Notes under the pieces: generated by a model
What the model was told of the DNA's origin: nothing
The model's input: the letters and a program-made list of their open reading frames with translations, nothing else
Database searches by the model: none
Position numbers and translations under genes: made by a program
NCBI GenBank assembly: GCA_022539475.1
Contig: VCMS01000318.1
Span: 1 to 64,000 of the forward strand
Direction: 5' to 3'
DNA: 64,000 nucleotides
Source of the DNA: Gracilaria domingensis
Taxonomy: Eukaryota > Rhodophyta > Florideophyceae > Gracilariales > Gracilariaceae
Shown here: positions 1-12,123 of the stretch, piece after piece
Layout of the letters: each line of letters begins with the position of its first letter
Position numbering within the stretch: the first letter of the stretch is position 1

Positions 1-246
1 AACGCGTCCATCTTTTTCACCGCAGAAGATTCTCAAACCTCATAGGTTGACCTTTCAGGAGCTTCCTATTCAAAGGTTGCCGCAATAGTTGGCAAATCCT
101 TTGATGAATCTTCTGTAAACGTTGCAAAGACCACATAAAGGCATCTCCTCTGTCTGAGACCACGGCGCTGTCGGTTCCTGAAACGGCACGCAAGATCCGT
201 TGTCTAGGCGAAATGACGATCTGGGCTCATTGTGTGCCCAGGTATT

Positions 247-690
247 TCACCTTATTCGAAAAAGAAGCACTTGCGGGAGCTTCAGCGTTACCCCTGCGGT
301 CTGTAACAATCTCAAAACCTGACGGACGTGAACGAAATGTTCTTCCGCAGATCTGGAATAGATGATAACATCATCCAAATATACCAATGCGGTTTCTCCA
401 TTTGACTTTCGAGAGGATGATATCCTAGCGCTCGCTGGAACGTAGCGGGTGCATTGCAAAGACCAAAGGGCATCCGAGTAAAACGGTAAAGACCAGCATG
501 GCACGTGAAAGCCGTTTTATCTCGGTCCTCCCCCCTTATCGGCATTTGCCAATAACCGCAATTGGCGTCCAAAGTGGTGAATATTTGTGCATCCCCAAGG
601 GAATCAATGCACTCGTCCATCCTGGGTATTGGGTACGAATCCCGTATGGTGACATTGTTCAACTTCCGTAGTCGATCAAAACCTCATTCT
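247..690 (-). pseudogene. Ty3/gypsy reverse transcriptase fragment (E0 pol)
   Basis: Two overlapping minus-strand frames (312-662 and 247-504) together give the RT palm. Visible are SYPIPRMDECIDSLGDA, FTTLDANCGYWQMPI, RMPFGLCNAPATFQRAL and, in the second frame, the catalytic ALVYLDDVIIYSR box. The switch between frames near 420-440 is a frameshift. The tryptophan normally before GYWQ is cysteine here. The same segment of G1 (about 17.85-18.2 kb) is intact, so this is a decayed relative of that family. It would have copied the element's RNA into cDNA; it cannot do so now. Confidence 0.85.
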
Positions 691-911
691 AGGACTCCCC
701 CTTCTCTGAACCAAGCACCACTGAAGCTGGCCCATTCCGATTAGGGCAGTCTATTACACCTTCCCGGAGGCATCCTTTCTACCTCTGTCCAACTCTTACT
801 TGCGGGCTTTTGGAGCCTGCACGGTAGGGTTGTTGCCATATTGGTTTCGCGTCTGGAACCAGTTCGATACGGTGCTCAGCTGACTTGATTTCACCTAAAT
901 GGCCAGACCAC

Positions 912-1783
912 TGTAGAGCAAAACCCTGCGATAAACGCTATGGGAATCTCCACTAGGATGTTGAGTCCTACTCCCTATGAGGATAGACTCAGCGATAGAA
1001 CCCTCTGTCCGTACTCGAGTCGAGTGACAAGCCGGGTGTAAGACCGGAGACGGTGACTGGCTATACCTACAGAGGTGGGATGCAAAGAACGACGCAGATC
1101 CAGAGATGGAGTGTGATCCGAACCTGAAAAAGGGAAAGAAAAGGGGACGCGTGAACGGGGAGAGCTCACGGTAGAAACCACCGGAGGGGAGCTACGACCG
1201 TGCCAACCGGCGGAGAACAGGTCCGACAGCGCAGCGACGCACTCAAAGGCGCCAAAAATAAACCCAATACTGGGCGGAAGCGATACCTGAACCAGGTGAA
1301 CAAGTGTAAACAGAAGACTCAACAGAGTGACAACAACAAGAATCAACAACAAAAACAAAACAAGGAAACAACAAAGACAACCGACACAACGGTAAAGACA
1401 ATCAAAATCCAAAGATGGCGAGACAAGTGCTTCCTCAGTGACCCTGAGGGGTAATAGTGCCGATACCAGTCGTGGTACTCTCCGATTGGAGTCGTAGACC
1501 TACGTAGGCAGTAAGCTACTATAGCCGATCCTGAACAGGATTCGACTTGAGGTTCGACTCAGTTGTCCATTTACTTAGAGGCTCAAGGGTGAGATCACCC
1601 GAGCATATATACTATTACTATGTCTACGGTGCACATCTCCCGAGAGTTCTACACGTGGATAACCCACTGTCAGGGTGTTGGGTAATTCTCAGCGGGCGTG
1701 GGTACAACTATCTGCAGGCCAACTTCCACACGTGGCCAACTATTCCACTTACTATACCCTTCCAACAAGAGGATTCACCTACA
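912..1783. repeat. Solo LTR of the gypsy family inside E0
   Basis: The stretch begins TGTAGAGCAAAACCCT, matching the G1 LTR start TGTGGTGCAAAACCCT, and ends TTCACCTACA, giving TGTAG...CTACA termini. Internally it keeps the G1 LTR order: 'agaaccct', then 'gggtgtaa', then 'caacttccacacgtgg'. The E0 pol sequence appears to continue on both sides, which makes it an insertion. I do not see a clean target-site duplication (accac on the left, aggct on the right), so the right end is approximate. Confidence 0.5.
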
Positions 1784-2746
1784 AGGCTCGTGAAAAACCC
1801 TCAAAAACTTGCCCTAAATTAAGAGGGAGTTTTCATATCTTCGGCACGTCACCGGCCATCCAGTATCTCATCTAGAGTGCATGATGCATCCCGATATCGG
1901 AAAGCCGTTGCCGCTCCACGAGCACATCATGGTTTCAAATTCTTCAAGGAGACGGAGGATACGTCGCTTGTATGGACCGTAATCGTTTACCTACTTGCGA
2001 CTTCCTCTCTCCAATCCCTTACTGGATCTAGCTCCAGCTTTCTTCCTGGCTTTTTCCCGCATCGGTGTCAGTATCGGCCAGGTACGATGCTTGTCATCAG
2101 GCCATTCTTCGATTACAACTCTGGCATAGTTCTCGATACGATCTCCCCCCCTTCCTTAGAGTAGGCGACTCGCTGGACTCGGTTCATCCAGAAATACACC
2201 TCTTGGCTGTAGAGCGACACCTATCCGGTATTCTTCGGTAATTGCACCGTGTGGTTTCGATAATTGCTGAGGTAATACCTCAGTATGGTCTATGGCGTAC
2301 GTTCTTCGACGATTCCTTCGCCATTAAGCGTAAGATATCGGCTTCCGCTGTCCTTGAGATGGTTCCTGCAACAGTTACCAGGCCTGGCGTATCGCATGAA
2401 ACCCGTAAAACCGTAGCCTGGCTTCCATAGGGGCCAATATAGCAAAACCTTCATTGGTGAGCCTAACACTTCTTATGAAAGCGTATGTTGGAAAAGTTTC
2501 CGCGTTGGCTGGTTCGGGCCCAACCCTCCTAAGTTTCGTATGACCTTGAATGGCAACCTTTCCACCGTAACGTAGCAGGCATTGTCTGTGGATTTCTCAC
2601 ATGATTTTCAATGAAACTAGTTCCAGATTGCATCCGCAGCCCAATCTGTTCCACAAGCGAGAACTTCACTTCGCACCTTCCAGGTTCAATTTGCCCACCC
2701 ATAGTGGTCAGCGTTCCTTACTAAACAGAGGGGCGATTGTTAGCGT

Positions 2747-3400
2747 CTACCGAATGGTTGATGTAGCTTTCCACTTGAGTGTATCCAGCACCGCTTGTCG
2801 TATCACACGGGCGTTCAATACGCACGGCTGGCACCAGTATTCGAGACGGAAAATTGCAGGCACCACAAGGATGAGAAACAAGCGAAACACCACTTTAGAG
2901 TTATTGTACTTCATGAACATAACCTTCATTGGTGCACTGTTCTCGTCCTTCACGGTGTCATCCAATCCTTTCGGTTCGCATGGCCTTCCAAATTCCGGTT
3001 GGGTGTGGCCTGACCACACACCGGTTTTAGTTTTCTTGCTTGGGAGCAGGGAGGCTTCCATGAGTCGGTTCCTGCTTCACAAGGTGCACCTGACTGGGTC
3101 CAAAGGTGCTGATTTGCCTACCAATTGGATAGGTTACGTTCAGGACCAAATAGGTGAAAATGATTTTGCTGCCTGGCCTGGGACAAGCTCCATGCGCGCA
3201 ATCCGGGCTGGTTAATTGTCGACACCTATATGCCATGTGATCAGCCGGAAAGGCAAAAACAGTGCACAGAAGGTTCCCCTGTATGAGGGGCTCGCTCCCA
3301 AAACACGAGGTGGACTTCCGATCATTCAGGTGTTCGAAGTCGCATAACGGATTAGAACCACTTTTAGGCATTCCGTTGACGGGTACCGACTGGAGCAGGT
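2747..3400 (-). pseudogene. Gypsy protease region remnant (E0)
   Basis: A minus-strand frame at 2,747-3,061 ends in a segment containing VIRQAVLDT, which lines up with MVRQLSVLDTGA of the G1 protease. In E0 the DTGA active-site loop is broken after DT. Upstream (3,027-3,371) another short frame carries cysteine/histidine residues that may be the gag zinc-knuckle zone, but the CCHC spacing is not clean. No function is expected. The position between the gag-like and RT remnants fits a gypsy gag-PR-RT order. Confidence 0.45.
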
Positions 3401-3558
3401 GACCTGTGTTGCCGCCCTTGGTCGGTGGCGGGAACAGGACTGAGGAGTGCCAATTGGTGTGGTTGACCAGTTCCCTTACTCAGTAGAGGTGTCGGGAATT
3501 TCCATGGGGTGCAGCAACATTAAGGTGAATTGCAGTACCAGTTGGTATTTTCCCTGAT

Positions 3559-5030
3559 TCAAAGAATCACCATCTGCTGGAGAGTTCTCCTTCGATTTCC
3601 CTCACGGACCGTTTCGGTTTCGTCCGTATTGATAGGACCATGACGTCGGTCTTTTCTATACCCATTGCAGAGCGTGTCGCCCAGACCCTGGAGCGTACCT
3701 GGCAAGGGCTCGTAGTCTACCTTTCGGTTAGTTGTGAAGTAATTACGTACCTGAGAACGCGATGGCTCTGCAACATTGTCAGAGAACATTTGACTTTCAC
3801 CTCGTGGTAGTGATCACTGTTCCCGCATCGCGTGGCTAGGTTCCACAGGAACTGAGAATTCCATTTCGGTTTGGCCCGAAAACTTGACGGTAAGCCAGCA
3901 AATCGAGTAGGACCTGTATTACCTCATACCGTCGCATTTATGTGCTCCAACAAGAAATTAACCTCTTCAGGGTAGCTCTCCAAACATTCTCCGTTTCTTC
4001 GTGTCAACCACTAGCGTATCTTCCTCGAAGGGCGCCCCTTTGCAGGCGGTTGTAGGCTTGTCCTTTAAGGTTAGAACGGAACAGATCACATGGCAGCCCC
4101 TTCGGAAAAAACCATTCTGGGTCAACAGGCGATCTTGAATTTCTGCAAAAACTCAATCACCGCGATGGGATCCTCACGGTAAATACAGTGTCACCCATCT
4201 GAAAGCTGAGTTCTTGTGATGCTTAGTAATTTTCTGAGCTACCGCATCGGTGTAGTCAGAATCCTTGTTCCGTACCTGTAGGTCTGTAATCAACCGCTTT
4301 GGTGAACAGGTCGTTCAACGGCTGAATTACCTCCAGGTCCGAAACGGTGTCTGATTCGGTATCAGAATCATTCCTTCCTTTCCTACCCTTGCCGGGTTTC
4401 TTAGATTTTCTTGTATTAGACCTCTGGTTCATTCTCCTTTCTCTACCAACGGTCGGTCCCCGAGGACTCCGAATCTCTGAACTCGACGAAGTATAACCCC
4501 GAATCCCCTGTCCTCTGCCTACCTCGACGGGTTCTCTTTCCTCCCCTCCCCCTCACTACCGAGCGAGGCTGAATCACCCAGGGCCATCTCCTTCCGGCAC
4601 GCTGTCGAGCGATACAATTGGTTTGGGCAAATACGGTTTGGGCAAATAGTAACCCGATTCGGAACATCTGCTGCCGAGCCCTTGCCCGTTCAATCCCACG
4701 AACCCTTGTGGTCCCCACTGTCAAGCTGGTAAAGACTGAGCCATATTGTGCGAACCCCTCGGACCTTGCATAAGGCGTACGTGCCTATATGTTCACCCTG
4801 GATGGTCTTCCTTCTGCGTACCTAACGGTAATCCATATGGTCTTGCAAAACAACGCGGTATATCCACCTTTTGGCGTCCGTCCATAGGTACTCGCGCACA
4901 TTTCGGTAGGCATTGCCCTATCTTCCACCAACCGCGCGGTCAATACCACTCGGTAAGTGTTGTCCAATCCAAAGAGCGCAGCTATTCCACCTTCAAGGTC
5001 TACCTTATTGGTCGTTGTGCGTCCTTCACT
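3559..5030 (-). pseudogene. Gag remnant (E0)
   Basis: Short minus-strand frames at 3,559-3,789 and 4,443-4,724, with a basic-then-acidic serine-rich stretch between them (about 4,330-4,440: RKSKKPGKGRKG then NDSDTESDT). This matches in kind and order the KKKVKVESDSSSSSS segment of the G1 gag. Stops and frameshifts are frequent. It would have been the nucleocapsid/capsid precursor. The assignment rests on position and composition, so it is tentative. Confidence 0.4.
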
Positions 5031-5422
5031 CACTTGGCGTCACGAGATTTTCCTGGCTCGCTCCTCAGACGAGGCCAGATGCTCCTCAACCATTTCACCA
5101 CAAGATTACCTTCACGGTATCCGGCGGCGCACTTACCACCGCGGTCGCCTGACGGACAGCCTTACCTCTTGGGTTACGTAGCAATTCCTCCGGGTTATCC
5201 AAAATTGGTTGTACCGGAGGTACAGAAGGTCCACCTGCAAGGCTGAAGGGGCACTAGACCCTTGAATAGACCTCTTAGGTTTCACCATTATTTGGCTGAC
5301 GGGGGTAGCCAATTGTTTTCCTGGTATTCCAACTACCGAATTGGTTTGAATCCTTTCGTCCTACGAAGGCTTCGTTTCCAAGTGGCACGACAAAAACCTA
5401 TTAGGTGTTATCCACAACAACC

Positions 5423-5440
5423 TTCTAGGTCGGGAGACCA
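5423..5440 (-). promoter_or_regulatory. Candidate primer binding site of E0
   Basis: On the minus strand this reads TGGTCTCCCGACCTAGAA and lies just inside an LTR-like edge (TGTCG at 5,446). The same sequence with one change (TGGTCTCCCGACTTAGAA) sits in the same place in G1 at 21,801-21,818. Conservation between two otherwise diverged copies supports a functional tRNA primer site. I cannot name the tRNA from memory. Confidence 0.55.
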
Positions 5441-5445
5441 AAATA

Positions 5446-5800
5446 TGTCGTATAGCCACGGGCGGTGTTCGTCGGTTGTGGGGAGCCAGCGAGGGCTCAA
5501 CCTATAAGGTACGAAGTAGAAGACGAACCACGACGGTAGATGAGCACCTGAATACCATGTGGTACAGTAGGTAGGATTGCTAGCTCCGGCTGTATCGGAA
5601 ACGGCAAGCGGGAGCGCAAGCGTACGCACAAGACCTTAGCGGTGATAGTTCTTAACCAGAAAGCAAGAGTTTACCAAGTTGGTGCTTACTTTACATCTGT
5701 AGAAGACGCGGACCTCGGCAGCGCCTAAGTATGGCTGCCGGGTCAACCAATCTGCACACGTGTGAAACCTACTGTCTGGTGCACCACGTGCGTCTCTAAA
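5446..5800 (-). repeat. Partial 5' LTR of E0
   Basis: It follows directly on the primer-site-like sequence, starts TGTCG and contains the 'cacacgtgtg' block (about 5,755-5,764) that is also present in the G1, G2 and solo LTRs. The outer end is not recognisable; sequence composition becomes AT-rich after about 5,800. Confidence 0.4.
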
Positions 5801-8480
5801 ATATCTACTAATTAAATAAACTATCTAATTATAACTAGTTGTAGAATGTCCACAAACCGTCAACACCCACTTGGTAGACCTGTAGGCCATTACAACCATC
5901 AATTTCCCCCATATCCATTTGTAGCAGAACCATTAGGTAAAATTATTGTACGACATGCACGTGTTCTACAGCTAATGATGTAGATTGTTTTACCTACAAC
6001 ATCATTTTATCTGAAAATATAGTTGTAAAAGACAAACAAAACCCGTCCATAATCATCTCAGGTCATCAGAAGATGATTTATCTGATTTGAAATCAAAAGT
6101 TTTGTTAGCATAAATCTTTCGCAAGAGACATCATTTTCTTAACATAAACGCATCAACATGCATCCTGACATAGTTTGATTGAAAGGCAACCACAACGTTT
6201 AAGCAATAGGAATTGCCCAAACATCTGCATATTATTGCGACACAGAAAATGCCCAATGTAGCGCGTTTTCGAACATCATAATGATGGTATCGCATAAAAT
6301 GGTTCTTTTTGTCCCATGTTTACCTCTTAAAGCTTATTATCTCATTTTAGAACGCTTTAGATCTATGACGTTATGCCACACTATTTGGCGTTTTCTCTGG
6401 AATATGAAAGATTAGGGATGTAAAAAGTTTCTCTGTGAAAGGCTAAAGTGATGCATAATGGATGTCTTTTGGATAGAAATTTGGGATATCTATGGAATAT
6501 AGTCGCATATTCTTTCGAACATCCGGGATTATTTAAAAGATGTTACTGTGGTGCCTTATGACATGCGTTGTATTAATACCCTTTAAATTTTATACGATTT
6601 GCCCAACCTGTTCTAAAGGATATTTTATATTATGCGGAAGGAAATCCAAAAGATGTCGAATCCACGGTTGCTTTGTTCGAAAAAAAATAATGAACTCAAG
6701 AGCAACTCTTGTCAACTCATCATATGATTATGAGTTGATTATTTTTCAGAATATACCTGATGTATCAACTGAGCCATAACTGAAATATGTCTCTAGACAT
6801 CGTATGAGCGATCAAATGGACAATTTTAGGTTTCATAATTCTGATATGGGTTATGTAAAGTATCATTCCAGATTGTCAATTTACCTCTTTGGCGTTGTAA
6901 CTAAACTGTCAATTCATTGAAAATTCATCTAGATGACAGCTGTTACCTTTTGTAATATAACAGAAGTGTCCAGCGTGCACAGAATGCGGTGAACGCCACA
7001 CTACTGAATGAATGTCTTTCACAGGCTGCTCAGTTTAATCATTTTGGCTTGCCACAATTCAATGCAAAGTCATTTAAGCAAACGTGTTCAAAAACTAAAA
7101 CCTGTTGGCACGATAACCCAATTTGAAAAAAACCATTTTTTCCTGCATTGTCTGCAAAGTGGGGCGCCCCAAAGCATTAGAAGCTTTGCTATAAAAGTTT
7201 AGTCTCATTGCAAGTGATTTTACAGTACAGATTTGTTAGACATAAGTTAAATCTCTTCAATGCTACGGAATTTGAATCGGTTTTGAGATGCTGACCAATA
7301 AATCATGCAAACTCAGCTTTCCCACACGCGTGTGTTGAGGATAACATGGTTGTTAACCACTCTCTTTTTAGCGCAGGACGAGTCATGCTTTTAAATTTCA
7401 TCAAATTTTCTTTTCATTGAAAGATGTATACATAGATAAACTATTCGTTAAGATGTTTTCTATTTATTGATAGCAAAGCTCCCTGACTGTATAAGGGCGT
7501 AACTCTAATCCGGAGCTGATTAGCAGAACCAAAACCTATTTTAAAAGGCTGTCTACTTATATTTGGCGCAATATGCCGAAATTTGGAAACCCGTCTCTAG
7601 GCGACCGCTTGATTTTTAGAATGGGCTTTATTTTCGTCATACCCCAAGCATACAGCCAAAAATTAAAATACTTAAAACAAATGCGCGAGTGTCACAGGGC
7701 GCATTTGCCCATCTTTTTGGCATAAGCTCCACATTTATATCATACCATACCAACAAATTAAAATTTCAGGGAGAAAACATTCCTTCCATGCACAATTTTG
7801 GAGATGTTCCTAGGTAGCATCCAAAATTAAGGCTACACGTAACTTTGACTAACAAGTTTTTCGAAAATACTTCCAAAAATTGGAAATGTTCGATGTGTGC
7901 CACATGCGCACACAAATAGGATTTGTCGTCAGTTACTGTTCCTTTGACAGACCAGCATTTTTTTAATTTTATTCATTTTAGAAGTACAGATTTTGAAAAA
8001 AAGTGTTAGACGTAGATTCGCCCGCATATAGAATAGAAAGTCGGGCTTTGTTTAAAAAGAAAAGATATAAATGCCCTTTTAGCATGTGCAACTATGTTAG
8101 GAAACTTGAAAGGATTTCGAGATTGCATAGAAAAGTGGTTACAATGCTGTTAAAGCAAATACATATCCTTGCCATAGCATTTGCATCTATATGATTTTGC
8201 AATTTACGTTTATTACGTAGTGTTTTATTGTAACGTTTGTCTCATGTTTGACATTTATCAGACCACTAATGTTGGTCCAAAAGAAATACTTCACAGCAAA
8301 CAAAGCTTTCGTAGATAATAATGATTTGAACAACTAAACATCGTATATTTTGCACGATATGTTTTGTATTAGGTAGAGATCTAAAACATAGACTAGCGCT
8401 GATAGTGTTCTAAATAAAACCAACGCAATATGTACTTGTACGAGAGTTCTACCAATGTGACAACCTTAGCATGCATGATT
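5801..8480. other. AT-rich stretch, nothing recognised
   Basis: About 2.7 kb of AT-rich sequence with many poly-A/T runs. Open frames are at most about 80 codons, lack protein-like composition and match nothing I know. No tRNA, repeat array or LTR edge was seen. Confidence 0.6.
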
Positions 8481-9149
8481 TCATAGGATCTTTATTGAGT
8501 CATTTCGGGTGCAGCTCGATGAGCGATCTTTACTGAGTTTTGGTAGTGGTGTGCAGCAGTAAACACAAAGGCACAAGCTTGAAAGCAACGTAGTCAAACT
8601 CCAGCGGCATCTAGGAGATGCAAACTGTCCCATGGAGAAGGTCGGTGGGTGAAAGAAAACTAAAAGCTTCGCAAGAAGATGTTGATGGCTGCGATAGAAG
8701 ATCGCTGATCGTCGACTGAGTGCTTGCCGCCAAGGTGAGTGTCCCTCCATTGATCAATGCATGGGTTTTGGCGGCAAGACGTCACAGCAGCAAAGATCCA
8801 ATTCACAGCCCGAATTTCCAATAAATCAGCTTCCTGGTTCGGAAATTCCAATATATCTGAAACCAAGAGTAGTGCAGTTTAATTTCTAAGCAAAGACTTT
8901 TAGAAAAAGGACAAAGGAAAATGGCACTAAATATGACTGAGTACAAATTTTTTGGGTGACTTTGACTTTCCGACTTGGTCAAAAATCTAGTCACAAATAC
9001 GGCCTTGGTCTTCCTGAGGCGCAATAACGAGAGAGCCAGGTTATCCTTGTACCCGTCGTAGCTTCAACAGGCAGATCTGCTGCAGATTGGCAACTATGAT
9101 ACTTCCGACCCCAAATTGCATCAGCAGCCTTCTACCTCCCTCCGCAACT
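8481..9149. other. Unassigned sequence upstream of methyltransferase relic
   Basis: Mixed-composition sequence with overlapping short minus-strand frames (8,481-8,750, 8,660-8,866, 8,803-9,024). None carries a motif I recognise. It lies downstream of the methyltransferase relic in that gene's orientation and could include its 3' flank. Confidence 0.5.
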
Positions 9150-9945
9150 ATACGAACTGAGTTGTCCTACTTGCTCAGGCAAAACATTAAGGCGATACCC
9201 TTGCCAAGATGCATCTTCCGCCTCCCCAAAACGGAAATTCCGATCTATAAGCTTCAGCTTTCCGTCCGTCCACCGCTCTATTTCTTGTGCATCATCACAA
9301 GCCACGGAAATAACTCTCCTTTGGCAAATGTTTCATAATCCACATGCTTACTCTGCGTGTTCATCATGAGTGTGTCTGCGGTATCTGTACAAAACCACAC
9401 CGGGTGAAGTTTTCGGCAATCTGTATGATCGCCTTCTTTGGCATTATCTCCGTCCAAGTAAATCATGGCCGCCTCTGACACGAACAACCACGGCCCGCCA
9501 ACTTTCTTCACAGCGTCCATCCACTCAGTATCAACAATGCTGCCAGAAATCATCGTCCTGCGCGCTCCGTCTTCGAAAAACTTGCGTCGCAACGCGATCA
9601 CATCGGGAAGATCGAGATCAAACCACCGCACAGTACCGTTGTCAAGTCGCTCAAAGCGCGTGTTAAGCCCGCATCCAATCTCCACGACGGTGCCAGCGGA
9701 AAGCGCTCCAAGAACTGCTTTATGTCTTCGTCCATCATAACCGTGCGTACCGCGTTGATTCGGATTGTCTTCTCACGTTTTCCCACTTGGAGAAGTCGTA
9801 GTGAGCGAGTTGACGATCTCTACAGCCTTCGGGTCGCGAAGCACGCAGTTGGGCTGCTGCGTCTCTTGTGCTCGCGCCATCAACGGCACTTGTAACGTCT
9901 CCTGTACGGCGCCGAGCTCCGACCGGCAATCTTGGTCATGGCCTA
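9150..9945 (-). pseudogene. LCM/TcmP-type SAM-dependent O-methyltransferase pseudogene
   Basis: Pieces in different minus-strand frames line up in order as one protein of the leucine carboxyl methyltransferase family (LCM; TcmP-like O-methyltransferases). They are GAVQETLQVPLMARAQET (about 9,850-9,905), VLRDPKAVEIVNSL, HYDFSKWEN (about 9,790-9,800), KTIRINAVRTVMMDEDI, then VEIGCGLNTRFERLDNG, the SAM-binding glycine motif, WFDLDLPDVIALRRKFF, and LFVSEAAMIYLDG in the 9,278-9,685 frame. A further piece, ERWTDGKLKLIDRNFRFGEA, follows to about 9,150. At least four frameshifts separate these parts, one of them a single base before GTVVEIG. Such enzymes methylate small molecules; the substrate here is unknown. 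The family is common in bacteria, so horizontal origin is possible but not shown. Confidence 0.75.
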
Positions 9946-11105
9946 TCCGTAAGGAAGCTCTGCGCCTCAGTGCAAATCAACCCAAATTGACTTGTATGCG
10001 AACTAGGTCGCGAAGCACGAGCTGAAAGCTGAAGATACATGCGTACAACGGCAATGTTCACTTCAATTGAAGTTCATCTCCCAAATGAGTCGGCGAGATG
10101 TCGGCTGAGATGCCAACGTGTGGTGATTGTGTGAGGAAAGCCCTGACGCCACCTTACTTGTATGAATTGATTGCCGCAAATCAATTTATTGAATTTGGGG
10201 ACTTCTACTTAGGCTAGAATTTGGATTTGCTGGAATTATTGTGGTGGAAATAATGGTTGTTATATCTACAATGAGTATTGTTAATAAGTAGAAGTTTATT
10301 GTAGTTACTGCTAATGTTTATCTACACTACAGTGCTTCTACTATAGTTCTTAGAGCATTATATAAACTGTTCTTGTCGCCGGCCTTTGCGCTCTCTCTCT
10401 TCCCGCTTCAAGTGCAAAGCGGGATCGAGTGCCTCAAAGAGCCTCCCCCGACAAGACACTCTTTCCTGAAACAATACCAGAACTCAGTTGTCCGTAGACT
10501 TCTGAGTGCATCTGAAAATTGTTCAAAAATCTGAAAGTCCAAAAATAAGTCCAAAATCTGAAAATAATCAGTAAGTTTTAAACATTTGACAACAAAACTT
10601 TCAGAAAAACTTTCCAGATTGCTACAATTTGGTAGCATCGCTTTACAATACTAACATTTTTACAGTGACTAAATCTGCTGACAGTAAAACTGGAAAACAG
10701 TCCGACGTGGACAAAGTTGAACACGTGGACACCAAGGACAAGAAGACGGGCAATAACGACGCACTAAGTGGAACACGTCATCCGTCGAATTCAACCAATA
10801 AAGAGCCGAATTTGTCGACTAATCAAATTTCACTACGTGACCAGAACGACACCAATAACACGTTGCCAAGTGGAGAGCAAGTTCCTGTTATTCAGACTGT
10901 TTTCCGCACATTCTTCTTCATCCAATCAGAAATCGACAGTTGTCGGCTGTAAGCCTTCCGTGTCCACGTTCCTACGTGGCGGGACGCTCAAGCAGGTTTT
11001 AAGAAATTGCCACGTCCAATCAGAGCACCGCTGTTAACGAGAAATCAGAGCGGTTACTTACGGACTGACGAGGATACTTACGCTCCGCTGACAACGCGTC
11101 ACCTT
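9946..11105. other. Flank of G1, nothing recognised
   Basis: About 1.2 kb holding an AT-rich part (10,140-10,380) and a mixed part up to the G1 LTR edge. The longest plus-strand frame (10,629-10,952, 107 codons, lysine/asparagine/threonine rich) has no recognised motif. No partner repeat of the LTR-adjacent sequence was seen at the other end of G1. Confidence 0.5.
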
Positions 11106-11964
11106 TGTGGTGCAAAACCCTCGACGGGAAAACAACAAGCCGCGTCGCGAACGAGCACCTCAGGGTGTTCAGGCCCTGCTCCCTGTGAAGGGCAGTCGAG
11201 CGGCAGAACCCTCCGATAGGGCCAACACGAGCGGGTGTAAATCCGGGTGGCCCCGATCTGGGCGTGCAGTCGGAGGTAGAAGGGGTAGAATCGGCGTAGG
11301 TATCCGGATGGTTCCGGCGAGCCACAGCGAGTGGGGGGTATCCAGCCCAACGGTATGGGACGACAAAAGATCAACAAACGAGCCGCACTGCGGAGCACTG
11401 ACTCGCGATAAGCGGGAAAACTCCCGAGACAAATAAAACAAACCTACAATGTAGGGCAGAGTAGGCGAAAGCCGTAAGACGGAAATGAAAACAATAAAAT
11501 AGATACGGAAAGTGCCCGTGACACGGATTAGTACTCCTCAGGGACGGAGGTTGGTTGATCAGCCCGGAATTGCGGCGGTATTCCCCAGGATGGGGCTGGT
11601 GACCGTGCGCAAGCGGCAAGAAGATCAGAGCCAAAGGCCTCGTGAGGTTTACTTCCCGTGTACAGTGGCGGCAAGTGCCGCCACTTATATACGGCACTTG
11701 AAAATATCAATTAAAATATCTAACTATCCGGCGCTGCCGGCCAATACACTACAGGTGTGCAACCGTGGCAGGCTTGCCACGGCGCACCCGCTATCGGGCC
11801 AACTTGGCACACGTGTGCAGAAATACTACCCTTCCTAGGCATAACCCAAAATAGGGCACTACCCCAGTAGCCTCTCATAACCTGAGGTGTCGAAGCCGAT
11901 GACGGGATCAACAAACTATGAAAACACCTCGGTGCATCCCCACAAAAGGGCGTTTTGCTCTACA
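11106..11964 (-). repeat. G1 3' LTR (859 bp)
   Basis: It starts TGTGGTGCAAAACCC and ends TTTTGCTCTACA on the plus strand, so the ends are imperfect inverted repeats. It pairs with 21,822-22,677. Small differences include 'ggaaaacaac' against 'ggaagcaac' and a one-base change in a G run near 11,335. It provides the RNA 3' end and polyadenylation region. Confidence 0.9.
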
Positions 11965-11976
11965 TCTCCCCCTTCT
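11965..11976 (-). promoter_or_regulatory. Polypurine tract of G1
   Basis: On the minus strand the twelve bases next to the 3' LTR are AGAAGGGGGAGA, all purine. This is the expected primer for plus-strand cDNA synthesis, and its position fixes the inner LTR edge at 11,964. Confidence 0.75.
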
Positions 11977-12023
11977 AGGCTGAGACACCGACTCCGTCGG
12001 CTCGATACGCCTCGCGATGGAGG

Positions 12024-12030
12024 TATATAA
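12024..12030 (+). promoter_or_regulatory. TATA box for the antisense gene in G1
   Basis: TATATAA on the plus strand within 'gaggtatataagaag', 94 bases upstream of the first in-frame ATG (12,124) of the opposite-strand ORF. Transcription would run against the retrotransposon. The match to consensus is exact; its use is an inference. Confidence 0.5.
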
Positions 12031-12123
12031 GAAGTCTCCCAAGACGGGTCTGCCGAGAACTGTTCGGAGCCACCAACACCTCCGGTGTCAGTAGCGAACC
12101 TCGTCATCTCGAGCCCTCCCGCG

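Larger units (their letters stand above)
1..5800 (-). mobile_element. E0: degenerate Ty3/gypsy LTR retrotransposon, runs off left edge
   Basis: A minus-strand gypsy element read from right to left: LTR-like sequence near 5.45-5.8 kb, a primer-site-like stretch at 5,423-5,440, gag-like remnants at about 3.5-5.0 kb, a protease-like remnant near 2.8 kb and the reverse transcriptase core at about 250-690. Identity is set by comparison with the better preserved element at 11.1-22.7 kb, with which it shares RT motifs, the protease context (VIRQAVLDT) and the primer-site sequence. All frames are broken into pieces under about 120 codons, so it is inactive. A solo LTR interrupts it at 912-1,783. The remainder of pol lies outside the window. 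Confidence 0.75.

Noticed and set aside
1545-1565. 'ggttcgactc' as a tRNA T-arm
   Set aside because: No acceptor stem or anticodon arm at the right distance; it lies within the solo LTR.
2601-3215. 204-codon plus-strand open frame
   Set aside because: Lies antisense to the E0 protease region and has no recognisable motif; the minus strand carries the VIRQAVLDT match.
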